Source of the DNA: Alphaproteobacteria bacterium
GTDB taxonomy: Bacteria; Pseudomonadota; Alphaproteobacteria; Reyranellales; Reyranellaceae
Assembly: GCA_019635875.1 (NCBI GenBank)
Contig: JAHBYP010000002.1
Coordinates: forward strand, 806,001 to 870,000
Reading direction: 5' to 3'
DNA: 64,000 bases
The position numbers and the translations under genes are program-made. Below the pieces are notes generated by a model. The model did not search any database and was not told the origin of the DNA. It was given only the letters and a program-made list of their open reading frames with translations. This document shows, piece by piece, positions 47,810-57,074 of this stretch (position 1 is the stretch's first letter; every line of letters starts with the position of its first letter).

Positions 47810-50800
47810 TCACGCCAGCGAGCGCATCTCCTGCGCCGCCACGGTGAGCATGGCGACGTCGACGTTGGCTTGCGCCTTGAGGTCGGCGACCAGACGCGCA
47901 GCGCGGTCGAGCGGTTCGCGGCGCGTCGCGGCCCAGGCATCGAGCAGCGCATTGGCGTCGAGCCGCCCGCCGGCCGCCGCAATCGCCGCGGTCTGCAGCG
48001 CCGAGGCGCTGAGCGCGCGCTGGGCGGCGGCGAGATCGTCGATCAGCGCGGCGCCGGCCATGATGGTCCAGTGGTTGTCGCGCGGCAGGCGCTCGGCGGC
48101 GCCGCGCAGCCAGTCCAGCCCGAGCCGCGCCGCCAATGCGAAGTAGACCCGCGCGACATCGGCCACCGGCACGCCGGCGCCATCGGCGAGATTGGCGAGA
48201 TCGCCGGTGGTCGCCAGCGTGTCGAGCCGGGCGACCTTCATCGCCAGCGCTTCCGGCGCGCCCAGGCGGGTGAAGGATTCGGCGCGCGCCCTGAGTTGCT
48301 GGCTCTCGCCCTCGGGCAGCAGACCCTCGAGATCGGCATTGAGCGCCGCGACGGCGGCGCGCCAGCGCGTCACGGCCGCCGTCAAGTCGACGGGCCGCGC
48401 CAGGTTGCGCAGGCACCACACCGTGCCGCGCTCGGTCAGGCGCTGGCTGGCGATCAGCATGGCGGTCTGCGCCTCGGCCACCAGCCTGGGATCGAGCGCC
48501 TCGATCTCGCCCCAGATGTCGCGCAGGGCGAAGCTGTCGCGCACGATGGCGAAGCAGCGAGCGATGTCGGCGCCGCCGGCGCCGGTGCGCTCGCGAATGT
48601 CGTGCACGAAGGTGCCGCCGACGCGGTTGACCATCGAGTTCACGACCTGCAGGGCGATGATCTCGCGCCGCAGCCGGTGACGGCGGATCGCCTCGCCGTA
48701 GTGCTGCTGCATGGCGGGCGGGAAGTAACGCAGCAGCTCGGCCTCGAGCAGGGGATCGTCGGGCAGGTCGGAGTCGAGGATTTCGTCGTTGGCCGCCAGC
48801 TTGCCGTAGGCCAGCAGCACGCACAGCTCGGCGCGCGTCAGCGGCTGGCCCGCCGTGGCGCGGCGCTTCATCGCGTCGTTGTCGGGCAGGTACTCGACGG
48901 CGCGGTCGAGCCGGCCGGCGCGCTCCAGCGCGCGCATCATGCGGCCGTGGCGTTCGTGCATGGCGCCGGCCTGCGCCGCGGCCACGGTGATCGCCTGGCT
49001 CTGCTGGTAGTTGTGGCGCAGCACCAGGGCGGCGACGTCGTCGGTCATCGACGCCAGCACGCGGTCGCGCGCCTCGACGCTCAGGCCGCCGCGGCGCACC
49101 GCGTCGCCCAGCGCGATCTTGATGTTGACCTCGTGGTCGGAGGTGTCGACGCCGGCCGAGTTGTCGAGCGCGTCGGTGTTGATCCTCACGCCGTGCTGCG
49201 CCGCCTCGATGCGGCCGCGTTGCGTGACGCCGAGATTGGCGCCCTCGCCGACGACGCGCGCGCGCAGCTCCGCGCCGTCGATGCGCAGCGCGTCGTTGGC
49301 GCGATCGCCGGCCTCGACGTGGCTCTCGCCCACCGCCTTCACGTAGTTGCCGATGCCGCCGAAGAACAGCAGGTCGACCGGCGCCTTGAGGATCGCGCGC
49401 ATCAGCTCGAACGGCGTCATCTGCTCGACGCCGATATCCAGCGCCGCGCGGGCCTCGGCGGTCAGGGTCACGGACTTGGCGCTGCGCTCGACGACGAAGC
49501 CGCCCGCCGACAGCAGCGCCTTGTCGTACTCGGCCCACGAGGAGCGCGGCAGATCGAACAGCCGCTGGCGCTCGACGAAGCTCGCCTCGGGATCGGGTGA
49601 CGGATCGACGAAGATGTGGCGGTGGTCGAAGGCAGCCAGCAGCCTGGTGTGCCTGCTGCGCAGCATGCCGTTGCCGAACACGTCGCCCGACATGTCGCCG
49701 ACGCCGACGGCGGTGAAGTCGCTCGCCTGGATGTCGGTGCCCAGCTCGCGGAAGTGCCGCTTGACGTTCTCCCACGCGCCGCGCGCGGTGATGCCCATCT
49801 TCTTGTGGTCGTAGCCGGCCGACCCGCCGGATGCGAAGGCGTCGCCCAGCCAGAAATCGTATTCGGCCGACACGTCGTTGGCGATGTCGGAGAAGGTGGC
49901 CGTGCCCTTGTCGGCGGCGACCACGAGATAGGGATCGTCGCCGTCGTGGCGCACCACGTCGGGCGGCGGCTCGACGGCGCCGTCGGCGTCGAGGTTGTCG
50001 GTGACGTCGAGCAGGCCGCGGATCAGCGTCTTGTAGCACTCCACGCCTTCGGCCTGGATCTGCTCGCGCGTGCCGCCGGCCGGCTGGCGCTTGCAGAAGA
50101 AGCCGCCCTTGGAGCCGACCGGCACGATGACGGCGTTCTTGACCATCTGCGCCTTCATCAGGCCGAGGATCTCGGTGCGGAAATCCTCGCGCCGGTCGGA
50201 CCAGCGGATGCCGCCGCGCGCCACGCGACCGCCGCGCAGGTGCACGCCCTCGACGCGCGGGCTGTAGACGAAGATCTCGACCAGCGGCCTGGGCGCCGGC
50301 AGCTCGTCGAGCGCGCGGCTGTCAATCTTCAGCGACAGGAAGGATTTCGGCCCGCCATCGTCGGCGGCGCGCCAGAAGTTGGTGCGCAAGGTGGCGTTCA
50401 CCGCGCTCAGCAGGCGGCGCAGGATGCGGTCCTCGTCGAGGCTGGTGACGTCCTCGAGTGCCGTCGCGATCGCGCCGCGCACGGCGTCGACCGCGTGGGC
50501 GCGCCGCGGCGAGCCGGCCTCGCCCAGATCGGGATCGAGGCGGGCATGGAACAGCCCCACAAGATCGGCGGCGATGTCGGGATGGGCGGCAAGCGTGCTT
50601 TCCATGTAGGCCTGGCTGAAGGCGATGCCGGCCTGGCGCAGGAAGCGGGCATAGGCGCGCAGCACCGTCACGTCGCGCGCGTCGAGCCCGGCGCGCAGGA
50701 CGAGGCGGTTCATGCCGTCGCTTTCCATCGCGCCGGTCCAGATCTCGCCCAGCGCCGTCTCGAAATGCTCGCTGGCCTCGGCCGGATCGACCTCGCGGCG

Positions 50801-52657
50801 ATCGGCGACCTCGAGCGCGAAGTCGTGCAGCCAGACCTCGCCGCCGTCCTCGCCCGGCACGACGATGCGATAGGGCGTCTCGGTGAGCACGCGCAGGTCC
50901 ATGTTCTCGAGGATCGGCAGGACGTCGGACAGCGCGATCGGCGCGCCCGCGTTGAACAGCTTCAGGCCCAGCGCGCCCTTGCTGTGGTCGGCGCGGCGAT
51001 AGAGCTCGATGCCCAGGGGCTTCTCGCTGAGCGCGGCCGAGACATGCACCAGATCGCGCGCGACGGCGCCGCCGTCGAAGGCCTCGCGATAGGCGACCGG
51101 GAAGGCGCCGCCGAAGCGCCGCGCCAGCTTGCGTGCCTCGATCTCTCCATATCGCTCCGTCAGGGAATCGCGCAGCCGGTCCGCCCAGGTGCGCGCCACG
51201 TCGGCGAGCTGGCGCTCGACCGTCTCGTCGTCGGGCTGCGGCGCCTCGGGATGGCGCGGCCGCACGGTGAACAGCACGCGCGCCAGCACCGATTCGTCGC
51301 CCATCGCCACCGAGTAGCTGGCGACCGTGCCGTCATAGGCGCGCTCCAGCGTCGCCATGAAGCGCCGCCGCAGGTCGCTGTCGTAGCGATCGCGCGGAGC
51401 GTAGACGAGGCAGGAGATGAATCGGGCGGCGGCGTCGCGGCGCGTGAACAGCGCCACGCGCTGGCGCTCCTGCAGCTGCAGCACCCCGGTGGCGATGGCA
51501 TACAGCGTGTCGTCGTCGCTCTGGAACATCTCGTCGCGCGGGTGCACCTCGAGGATGTTGAGCAGCGCCTTGCCATCGTGGCTGGCGGGATCGAAGCCGG
51601 CGCGCGCGACGACGTGGGCCACCTTGCGCCGCAGCAGCGGAATGTCGCGCGGCGAGGCATGATAGGCCGAGGAGGTGAACAGGCCGCAGAAGCGGCGCTC
51701 GCCGGTGACCTTGCCGTCGTCGGCGTGGCTTTTGACCACGATCACGTCCATCGCGCCGGCGCGATGCACGTGGCTGGGCCTGTCGCTCTTGAGCAGCAGC
51801 AGCGGCGCCGGCGATTGCGCGAAGGCGGCCATCGCCGCGCCGCCGGTGGGATGCGGGTCGAACATGCGCACGGTGCGATCGCGCAGGATGCCCAGGCCGC
51901 TGTCGTCGATCAGCGCGCGCGTGCCGTCGGCCTCATAGCGGTAGCGGCGGTGGCCGAGGAAGGTGAAGTGGTTGTCCTCGGCCCAGCGCAGAAAGGCGGC
52001 GGCCTCCTCGAGCGCCTGAGGCTCGCAGCCGCTGCGGCCCGACGCGGTGCTGAGCTCGCGCGCGGCGTCGAGGGCGGCCGCGCGCATCGCCCGCCAGTCG
52101 CCCACCGCCAGCCGCACCTCGCCCAGCGCCACGCGCAATCCCTCGGCCAGCGCCTCGGGTTCGGCGGCGTGGTCGATCTCGATGCGCATCACCGATTCGC
52201 GCCCGCCATCGTCGCCGATGGCGACCAGGCGGCCGGCCGCGTCGCGCCGCAGGCCGATGACGGGATGGGCCAGCAGGCGGACGGCGAGCTCGCGCCTGAC
52301 GATCTCGATCGCCACCGAGTCGACGAGGAACGGCATGTCGTCGTTGACGATCTCGACGACGCTGTGGCTCGCGCCATAGCCGTGCCGGTCCGGCCTGGGA
52401 TCGTAGACCCTGACCTTCGCCGCGCCGGCGCGGCGCTCGCGCGCGAAGTCGAGGACGGCCAGCGCCGCGGCGGCGCGATCGGCAAGCGGGGCGGCGGCGA
52501 GATCGTCGGCCGCCAGGCCGCCGTAGAGCGCGCGGGTGAAGGTTGCGGCCAACGCCGGATCGAGGCCGCGTTCGGCGGCTCGGGTCTGCGCGAGGTCGGC
52601 CACTGCTTCGAGTGTGGAGGCGATCGCCGGGTCGGTCGGCGATGAGCGGACATCCAT
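47810..52657 (-). CDS. gdhB: NAD-specific glutamate dehydrogenase, large (1,600-residue) type
   Basis: Catabolic enzyme converting glutamate to 2-oxoglutarate and ammonia with NAD. The 1,615 residues fit the L-type GDH class of alphaproteobacteria and actinobacteria. The long N-terminal regulatory region (about 1-700, ACT-like segments such as VEIVNDDMPFLVDSVAIEIVRRELAV) precedes the catalytic core. The core has FVYSPRVEGVHLRGGRVARGGIRWSDRREDFRTEILGLMKAQMVKNAVIVPVG-SKGGFFCK at about 790-850, with the catalytic Lys, then VAADKGTATFSDIAN and VGVGDMSGDVFGNGML for NAD binding. A helical C-terminus completes it. Single uninterrupted frame. The gene symbol follows common usage for this class; 'gdh2' is an equal alternative. 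Confidence 0.95.
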   Translation of the reverse strand: MDVRSSPTDPAIASTLEAVADLAQTRAAERGLDPALAATFTRALYGGLAADDLAAAPLADRAAAALAVLDFARERRAGAAKVRVYDPRPDRHGYGASHSVVEIVNDDMPFLVDSVAIEIVRRELAVRLLAHPVIGLRRDAAGRLVAIGDDGGRESVMRIEIDHAAEPEALAEGLRVALGEVRLAVGDWRAMRAAALDAARELSTASGRSGCEPQALEEAAAFLRWAEDNHFTFLGHRRYRYEADGTRALIDDSGLGILRDRTVRMFDPHPTGGAAMAAFAQSPAPLLLLKSDRPSHVHRAGAMDVIVVKSHADDGKVTGERRFCGLFTSSAYHASPRDIPLLRRKVAHVVARAGFDPASHDGKALLNILEVHPRDEMFQSDDDTLYAIATGVLQLQERQRVALFTRRDAAARFISCLVYAPRDRYDSDLRRRFMATLERAYDGTVASYSVAMGDESVLARVLFTVRPRHPEAPQPDDETVERQLADVARTWADRLRDSLTERYGEIEARKLARRFGGAFPVAYREAFDGGAVARDLVHVSAALSEKPLGIELYRRADHSKGALGLKLFNAGAPIALSDVLPILENMDLRVLTETPYRIVVPGEDGGEVWLHDFALEVADRREVDPAEASEHFETALGEIWTGAMESDGMNRLVLRAGLDARDVTVLRAYARFLRQAGIAFSQAYMESTLAAHPDIAADLVGLFHARLDPDLGEAGSPRRAHAVDAVRGAIATALEDVTSLDEDRILRRLLSAVNATLRTNFWRAADDGGPKSFLSLKIDSRALDELPAPRPLVEIFVYSPRVEGVHLRGGRVARGGIRWSDRREDFRTEILGLMKAQMVKNAVIVPVGSKGGFFCKRQPAGGTREQIQAEGVECYKTLIRGLLDVTDNLDADGAVEPPPDVVRHDGDDPYLVVAADKGTATFSDIANDVSAEYDFWLGDAFASGGSAGYDHKKMGITARGAWENVKRHFRELGTDIQASDFTAVGVGDMSGDVFGNGMLRSRHTRLLAAFDHRHIFVDPSPDPEASFVERQRLFDLPRSSWAEYDKALLSAGGFVVERSAKSVTLTAEARAALDIGVEQMTPFELMRAILKAPVDLLFFGGIGNYVKAVGESHVEAGDRANDALRIDGAELRARVVGEGANLGVTQRGRIEAAQHGVRINTDALDNSAGVDTSDHEVNIKIALGDAVRRGGLSVEARDRVLASMTDDVAALVLRHNYQQSQAITVAAAQAGAMHERHGRMMRALERAGRLDRAVEYLPDNDAMKRRATAGQPLTRAELCVLLAYGKLAANDEILDSDLPDDPLLEAELLRYFPPAMQQHYGEAIRRHRLRREIIALQVVNSMVNRVGGTFVHDIRERTGAGGADIARCFAIVRDSFALRDIWGEIEALDPRLVAEAQTAMLIASQRLTERGTVWCLRNLARPVDLTAAVTRWRAAVAALNADLEGLLPEGESQQLRARAESFTRLGAPEALAMKVARLDTLATTGDLANLADGAGVPVADVARVYFALAARLGLDWLRGAAERLPRDNHWTIMAGAALIDDLAAAQRALSASALQTAAIAAAGGRLDANALLDAWAATRREPLDRAARLVADLKAQANVDVAMLTVAAQEMRSLA

Positions 52658-53027
52658 GGCGCGCCTCCCTCGAAGCCTTCGCTGGGCTCCTACAGCAGCA
52701 ATATTGCACCTCGATCATGGCGATGGGAGGTCTGGACGCGCTGGGGACAGCTCTGGGGATCATTTTGTCTTGAGCGGCAACGGCTTAGACGAAGTGACGG
52801 CAGAGAGAGCGCGGAAATCTTGACAATCTGGTCGTCGGCGTAGGAAATGCCTAGTGGAGCGCGTTTTGTTCTCGTTTTAGGTGCGATGCAGCATGACGTG
52901 AACGGAGGCCAGGAAACGTAATTTCAAGGTCTGATTTCCGAATGTTTTTCAGGGTCTTACAGCACTCTTTTTGCGATTCACATGATTGGTAAAAGATTCG
53001 AAGTGACAGATGGAGAGCCGGGCGTAT

Positions 53028-53073
53028 CATCGACTAATAGTGGCTGGGAGGCCCATCCACTCAATATGTAGCA
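53028..53073 (+). promoter_or_regulatory. Tandem NrdR-like boxes upstream of nrdA
   Basis: The downstream box actcaatatgtag (53059-53071) matches the NrdR consensus acacAATATATAG in 11 of 13 positions. A weaker box (gactaatagtg, ending in the same TAGTG pattern at 53040) lies upstream. The two are 31 bp apart measured at the shared G, the three-helical-turn spacing that is standard for NrdR repressor sites in ribonucleotide reductase promoters. Confidence 0.55.
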
Positions 53074-53093
53074 AAAACCCACAAACTGTCCTG

Positions 53094-53107
53094 TCCACAG
53101 CTGTGGA
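53094..53107. promoter_or_regulatory. Palindrome of two DnaA-box-like halves
   Basis: tccacagctgtgga is a perfect 14-base palindrome 24 bases before the nrdA start. Each half, read as tgtccaca and its complement, matches the DnaA box TTATCCACA in seven of nine positions. It could be a DnaA or other regulator site; by chance alone such a palindrome is uncommon but not impossible. Confidence 0.35.
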
Positions 53108-53130
53108 AAGAAGACGAACGGGGGCGCCAA

Positions 53131-55002
53131 GTGTTTGATGTAGTGCAGGTTCAGAGCGGCGGCCGGGTGGTGATCGATCGGTCGCGGGACGACAAGCTGA
53201 CCCCGTTCGGCAAGGCGACCCTGTCCGATCGTTATCTGATGCCGGGCGAGAGCTACCAGGATCTCTTCGCGCGCGTGGCGTCCGCCTATGCGGATGACGA
53301 CGCGCATGCCCAGCGCCTGTACGACTACATCTCCAATCTCTGGTTCATGCCGGCCACCCCGGTGCTCTCCAACGGCGGCACCAAACGCGGCCTGCCGATC
53401 TCCTGCTTCCTCAACGAGTCCGACGATTCGCTCGAGGGCATCGTCAAGCTGTGGAACGAGAACGTCTGGCTGGCGGCGCGCGGCGGCGGCATCGGCTCGT
53501 ACTGGGGCAACCTCCGTTCGATCGGCGAGAAGGTCGGCATGAACGGCAAGACGTCGGGCGTCGTGCCCTTCATCCGCGTCATGGATTCGCTGACCTTGGC
53601 GATCTCGCAGGGCTCTCTGCGACGTGGCTCGGCGGCGGTCTACATCCCGGTCAGCCATCCCGAGATCGAGGAGTTCATCGAGATCCGCCGGGCCAATGGC
53701 GGCGATCCCAACCGCAAGGCGCTGAACCTGCACCACGGCATCCTGATCCCCGACGCCTTCATGCGCGCGGTCGAGAGCGACGAGGAGTGGGCGCTGACCT
53801 CACCCAAGGACGGCGCGCCCTTGCGCAAGATCTCGGCCCGCGGCCTGTGGATCCGCATCCTGCAGGCGCGCATCGAGACCGGCGAGCCCTACATCATCTT
53901 CATCGACCACGTGAACAAGAACCTGCCCGAGCACCAGAAGCTCGCCGGCCTGCAGGTCAAGACGTCCAACCTGTGCAGCGAGATCACGCTGCCCACAGGC
54001 ATCGACAAATACGGCAAGGAGCGCACCGCCGTCTGCTGCCTCTCGTCGCTGAACCTCGAGACCTATTTCGAGTGGCACGAGCATCCGATGTTCATCGAGG
54101 ACGTCATGCGCTTCCTCGACAACGTGCTGCAGAGCTTCATCGAGGATGCCGGCAACGACTTCCAGCGCGCCACCTACTCGGCGATGCGCGAGCGCAGCGT
54201 CGGCCTGGGCGTCATGGGCTTCCACTCCTTCCTGCAGGCCAACAACATCCCGCTCGAATCGGTGATGGCCAAGGTGTGGAACAAGAAGATGTTCAAGCAC
54301 ATCAAGGCCGGCGTCGACGCCGCCTCGGTGAGCCTGGCCGAAGAGCGCGGCGCCTGCCCCGACGCCGCCGATTTCGGCATCAAGGAGCGCTTCTCCAACA
54401 AGCTCGCCATCGCGCCCACGGCGTCGATCTCGATCATCTGCGGCGGCGCCTCGCCCGGCATCGAGCCGGTGGCGGCCAACGTCTACATGCACAAGACGCT
54501 CAGCGGCTCGTTCAGCGTGCGCAATCCGTACCTGCAGAAGGTGCTGGCACAGAAGGGCCGCGACGACGAGGAGACGTGGACGTCGATCACGCTGAACCAG
54601 GGTTCGGTGCAGCATCTCGACTTCTTCGACGACCACGAGAAGGCGGTGTTCAAGACGGCCTTCGAGCTCGACCAGCGCTGGCTGGTCGAGCACGCCGCCG
54701 ACCGCACGCCCTATATCTGCCAGTCGCAGTCGCTCAACATCTTCCTGCCCGGCGACGTGCACAAGCGCGACCTGCACCAGATCCACATGATGGCCTGGAA
54801 GCGCGGCGTGAAGACGCTCTACTACTGCCGCTCGCTCAGCATCCAGCGCGCGGAGGCGGTGTCGTCAGACATCGCCGGTTCCTCGGTCACGATGCCCCCT
54901 CTGCACAAGAACGGCGCCGACGCCCCCTCGGAACTGCCGCTGGCCGCCATGGCCGCCCAAGAGAACAGCAACAACTACGAGGAATGCCTCGCCTGCCAAT
55001 GA
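53131..55002 (+). CDS. nrdA: Class Ia ribonucleotide reductase, large subunit
   Basis: Reduces ribonucleoside diphosphates to deoxyribonucleotides. The 623 residues carry the active-site cysteines Cys92 (PISCFLN) and Cys302/303 (VCCLSSLNLE) that form the redox pair. The radical Cys282 sits within NLCSEI (N280 and E284 being the conserved Asn and Glu). A C-terminal CLACQ resembles the thioredoxin-reducible cysteine pair. The protein lacks the N-terminal ATP-cone, starting directly at FDVVQVQSGG, so dATP overall-activity inhibition through that domain is not expected. The start is a GTG at 53131. nrdB follows after 92 bp. Confidence 0.95.
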   Translation: MFDVVQVQSGGRVVIDRSRDDKLTPFGKATLSDRYLMPGESYQDLFARVASAYADDDAHAQRLYDYISNLWFMPATPVLSNGGTKRGLPISCFLNESDDSLEGIVKLWNENVWLAARGGGIGSYWGNLRSIGEKVGMNGKTSGVVPFIRVMDSLTLAISQGSLRRGSAAVYIPVSHPEIEEFIEIRRANGGDPNRKALNLHHGILIPDAFMRAVESDEEWALTSPKDGAPLRKISARGLWIRILQARIETGEPYIIFIDHVNKNLPEHQKLAGLQVKTSNLCSEITLPTGIDKYGKERTAVCCLSSLNLETYFEWHEHPMFIEDVMRFLDNVLQSFIEDAGNDFQRATYSAMRERSVGLGVMGFHSFLQANNIPLESVMAKVWNKKMFKHIKAGVDAASVSLAEERGACPDAADFGIKERFSNKLAIAPTASISIICGGASPGIEPVAANVYMHKTLSGSFSVRNPYLQKVLAQKGRDDEETWTSITLNQGSVQHLDFFDDHEKAVFKTAFELDQRWLVEHAADRTPYICQSQSLNIFLPGDVHKRDLHQIHMMAWKRGVKTLYYCRSLSIQRAEAVSSDIAGSSVTMPPLHKNGADAPSELPLAAMAAQENSNNYEECLACQ

Positions 55003-55094
55003 GGCCCCGACCAGCCTTGGCCGCGCCGCCTACTCCTGCGTGAGGGAGGGCGGCGCGGACAGTCCTCAGCACTCCGTCCGTATCGGCCGCCGCC

Positions 55095-56054
55095 ATGTCC
55101 CTGCTCGACGCCAAGCCCATCTACAAGCCGTTCAACTATCCCTGGGCCTATGAAGCCTGGCACACGCAGCAGCGCATCCACTGGCTGCCCGAGGAGGTGC
55201 CGCTGGCCGACGACGTCAAGGACTGGCGCAACAAGCTGAGCGAAGCGGAGCGGCACCTGCTGACGCAGATCTTCCGCTTCTTCACCCAGGCCGATGTCGA
55301 GGTGAACAACTGCTACATGAAGCACTACTCCAGGGTCTTCAAGCCCACGGAAGTGCAGATGATGCTCTCCGCCTTCTCGGCGATGGAGACGGTGCACATC
55401 GCCGCCTACAGCCACCTGCTCGACACCATCGGCATGCCCGAGAGCGAGTACACCGCCTTCCTGCGCTACAAGGAGATGAAGGACAAGTACGATTACATGC
55501 AGGGCTTCAACGTCGACTCGAAGGAAGACATCGCCAAGACGCTGGCGGTGTTCGGCGCCTTCACCGAGGGCCTGCAGCTCTTCGCCTCGTTCGCCATGCT
55601 CCTGAACTTCCCGCGCTTCAACAAGATGAAGGGCATGGGCCAGATCGTCTCGTGGTCGGTGCGCGACGAGACCCTGCACTGCAACTCGATGATCCGGCTG
55701 TTCCGCACCTTCATCTCGGAGAACCCCGAGATCTGGACCGAGGAGCTGCGCCGCGAGCTCTACGTCGCCTGCGCCACCATCGTCGACCACGAGGACGCCT
55801 TCATCGACCTGGCATTCGAGATGGGCGGCGTCGAGGGCATGACGGCCGAGGACGTGAAGAAGTACATCCGCTTCATCGCCGACCGCCGGCTGAACCAGCT
55901 CGGCCTGCAGCCGATCTTCCGCAGCGAGAAGAACCCGCTGCCGTGGATCGACGCCATGCTCAACGCCGTCGAGCACACCAATTTCTTCGAGAACCGCGCG
56001 ACCGAATACTCCAAGGCCTCGACCCGCGGGACGTGGGAGGAGGCGTTCGCCTAA
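55095..56054 (+). CDS. nrdB: Class Ia ribonucleotide reductase, small (radical) subunit
   Basis: Di-iron protein that holds the tyrosyl radical. The 319 residues include the first ligand in FFTQADVEVNN (Asp) and METVHIAAYSHLL. There Glu and His are iron ligands and the Tyr seven residues after the Glu corresponds to the radical tyrosine, so this is a tyrosyl-radical type rather than a Phe-containing class Ic protein. Later ligands are in EGLQLFASFAML and VRDETLHCNSM (Glu, His). The C-terminal peptide ends TRGTWEEAFA. No convincing ribosome site is visible before the ATG. Co-directional with nrdA. Confidence 0.94.
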   Translation: MSLLDAKPIYKPFNYPWAYEAWHTQQRIHWLPEEVPLADDVKDWRNKLSEAERHLLTQIFRFFTQADVEVNNCYMKHYSRVFKPTEVQMMLSAFSAMETVHIAAYSHLLDTIGMPESEYTAFLRYKEMKDKYDYMQGFNVDSKEDIAKTLAVFGAFTEGLQLFASFAMLLNFPRFNKMKGMGQIVSWSVRDETLHCNSMIRLFRTFISENPEIWTEELRRELYVACATIVDHEDAFIDLAFEMGGVEGMTAEDVKKYIRFIADRRLNQLGLQPIFRSEKNPLPWIDAMLNAVEHTNFFENRATEYSKASTRGTWEEAFA

Positions 56055-56144
56055 GAACGTTGCGCCGCGCGGTCATGCGTGGCATCTGGGAGGCGGCCGC
56101 CGCGGCGATTTCCCCCGCCGCGCCGCCTTCGGGAAAGTAGCAGG

Positions 56145-57074
56145 ATGCCGATCATGCGCGCGATCGGATGGTGTGTCGTCGGCCTGCTGGGCGCCGCGTC
56201 GATGGCGCACGCGCAGCAGCCTGCGCCGGCGCCACCCAAGCCTCCGGAGATGCCGGGCTATGCCATCTCCTACACCGTCACCATCGGCAAGACCCCGGGC
56301 GACGTCCACGCCGAGGCGCAGCTTTCGGAATCCTGGACGCGAACCTGCGAGGCGTGGAGCTACGGCGGCGCGCTGTATTACGTCATCGACAAGGGCATCA
56401 AGGGCCGGCGCAACGCGGATCAGCCGTTCAGCGACAAGGCCAACATCTACAACGAGCGCCTGAACTACACCGAGAGCCTCGACGGCGACCGGCTGGGCTA
56501 TCGCGCGCAGTACATGGCCAATTCCCGCGGCGATCCGGTCGAGGGCGCGGCCTTCTTCGGCGGCCCGGAGAAGAAGGGCCTGCTGCAGGTGCGCGTCGGC
56601 AAGGTGCCGCGCGAAGTGGCGCTGCCGCCGGGCAATGTCGGGCCGATGACCTTCCGCCGCCTGCTGCTCGAGCAGCTGCGCGCCAATCACCCCGGGCCCT
56701 GGTACGCCTCGACGGTCGATCTGGTGCGCTTCCAGATGCCCATCGACCTCAAGGTCGAGCGGACCTCGCCGGCGCCGTTCCGCGACCCGATCACCACCGT
56801 CGGCACTCTGAAGGACGCGCCGGCGCCCGATCCCAAGGCGCCCAAGGGCAAGGCGGCGCCGGGGGCCGGCCAGGTCCGCGAGATGCCGGCGCCACTCAAG
56901 GGCCGCCGCTGGGTGCTCAAGCAGACCTCGAAGATGCTGGGCGAACGCGGCGAGGTGGTCTACGAGATGTTCGACAGCGGCGTCATCCCGCGCCTGAACT
57001 TCAAGCGCGAAGGCATCGAGTTGAAGGCCGTGATCAAGGACCTCACGGAATTCCCCAACCCCAAGTGCGATTGA
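56145..57074 (+). CDS. EipB/DUF1849-like periplasmic envelope-integrity protein
   Basis: A 309-residue secreted protein with a signal peptide (MRAIGWCVVGLLGAASMAHA). The DUF1849 pattern is visible in YAISYTVTIGKTPGD, LSESWTRTCEAWSYGG and the ending IKDLTEFPNPKCD. The Cys at about residue 68 (TCEAW) and Cys308 match the pair that forms a conserved disulfide in Brucella EipB, a beta-spiral periplasmic protein needed for envelope integrity. A proline/lysine-rich insert at about 225-250 is less conserved. Starts at 56145 or 56154 are both possible. The GNAT gene overlaps its stop codon. Confidence 0.8.
   Translation: MPIMRAIGWCVVGLLGAASMAHAQQPAPAPPKPPEMPGYAISYTVTIGKTPGDVHAEAQLSESWTRTCEAWSYGGALYYVIDKGIKGRRNADQPFSDKANIYNERLNYTESLDGDRLGYRAQYMANSRGDPVEGAAFFGGPEKKGLLQVRVGKVPREVALPPGNVGPMTFRRLLLEQLRANHPGPWYASTVDLVRFQMPIDLKVERTSPAPFRDPITTVGTLKDAPAPDPKAPKGKAAPGAGQVREMPAPLKGRRWVLKQTSKMLGERGEVVYEMFDSGVIPRLNFKREGIELKAVIKDLTEFPNPKCD

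Larger units (their letters stand above)
52658..53130. other. 473 bp regulatory gap between gdhB and nrdA
   Basis: No gene is seen. The region is richer in A/T than the surroundings. It contains a TTGACA at 52820-52825 without a convincing -10, two NrdR-like boxes (53028-53073) and a 14-base palindrome (53094-53107) before the nrdA start. It must carry divergent promoters for the two genes. Confidence 0.6.

Noticed and set aside
49616..52645. 1009-codon plus-strand frame opposite gdhB
   Set aside because: A GC-driven antisense shadow of the glutamate dehydrogenase frame; low-complexity translation with no recognisable domain.
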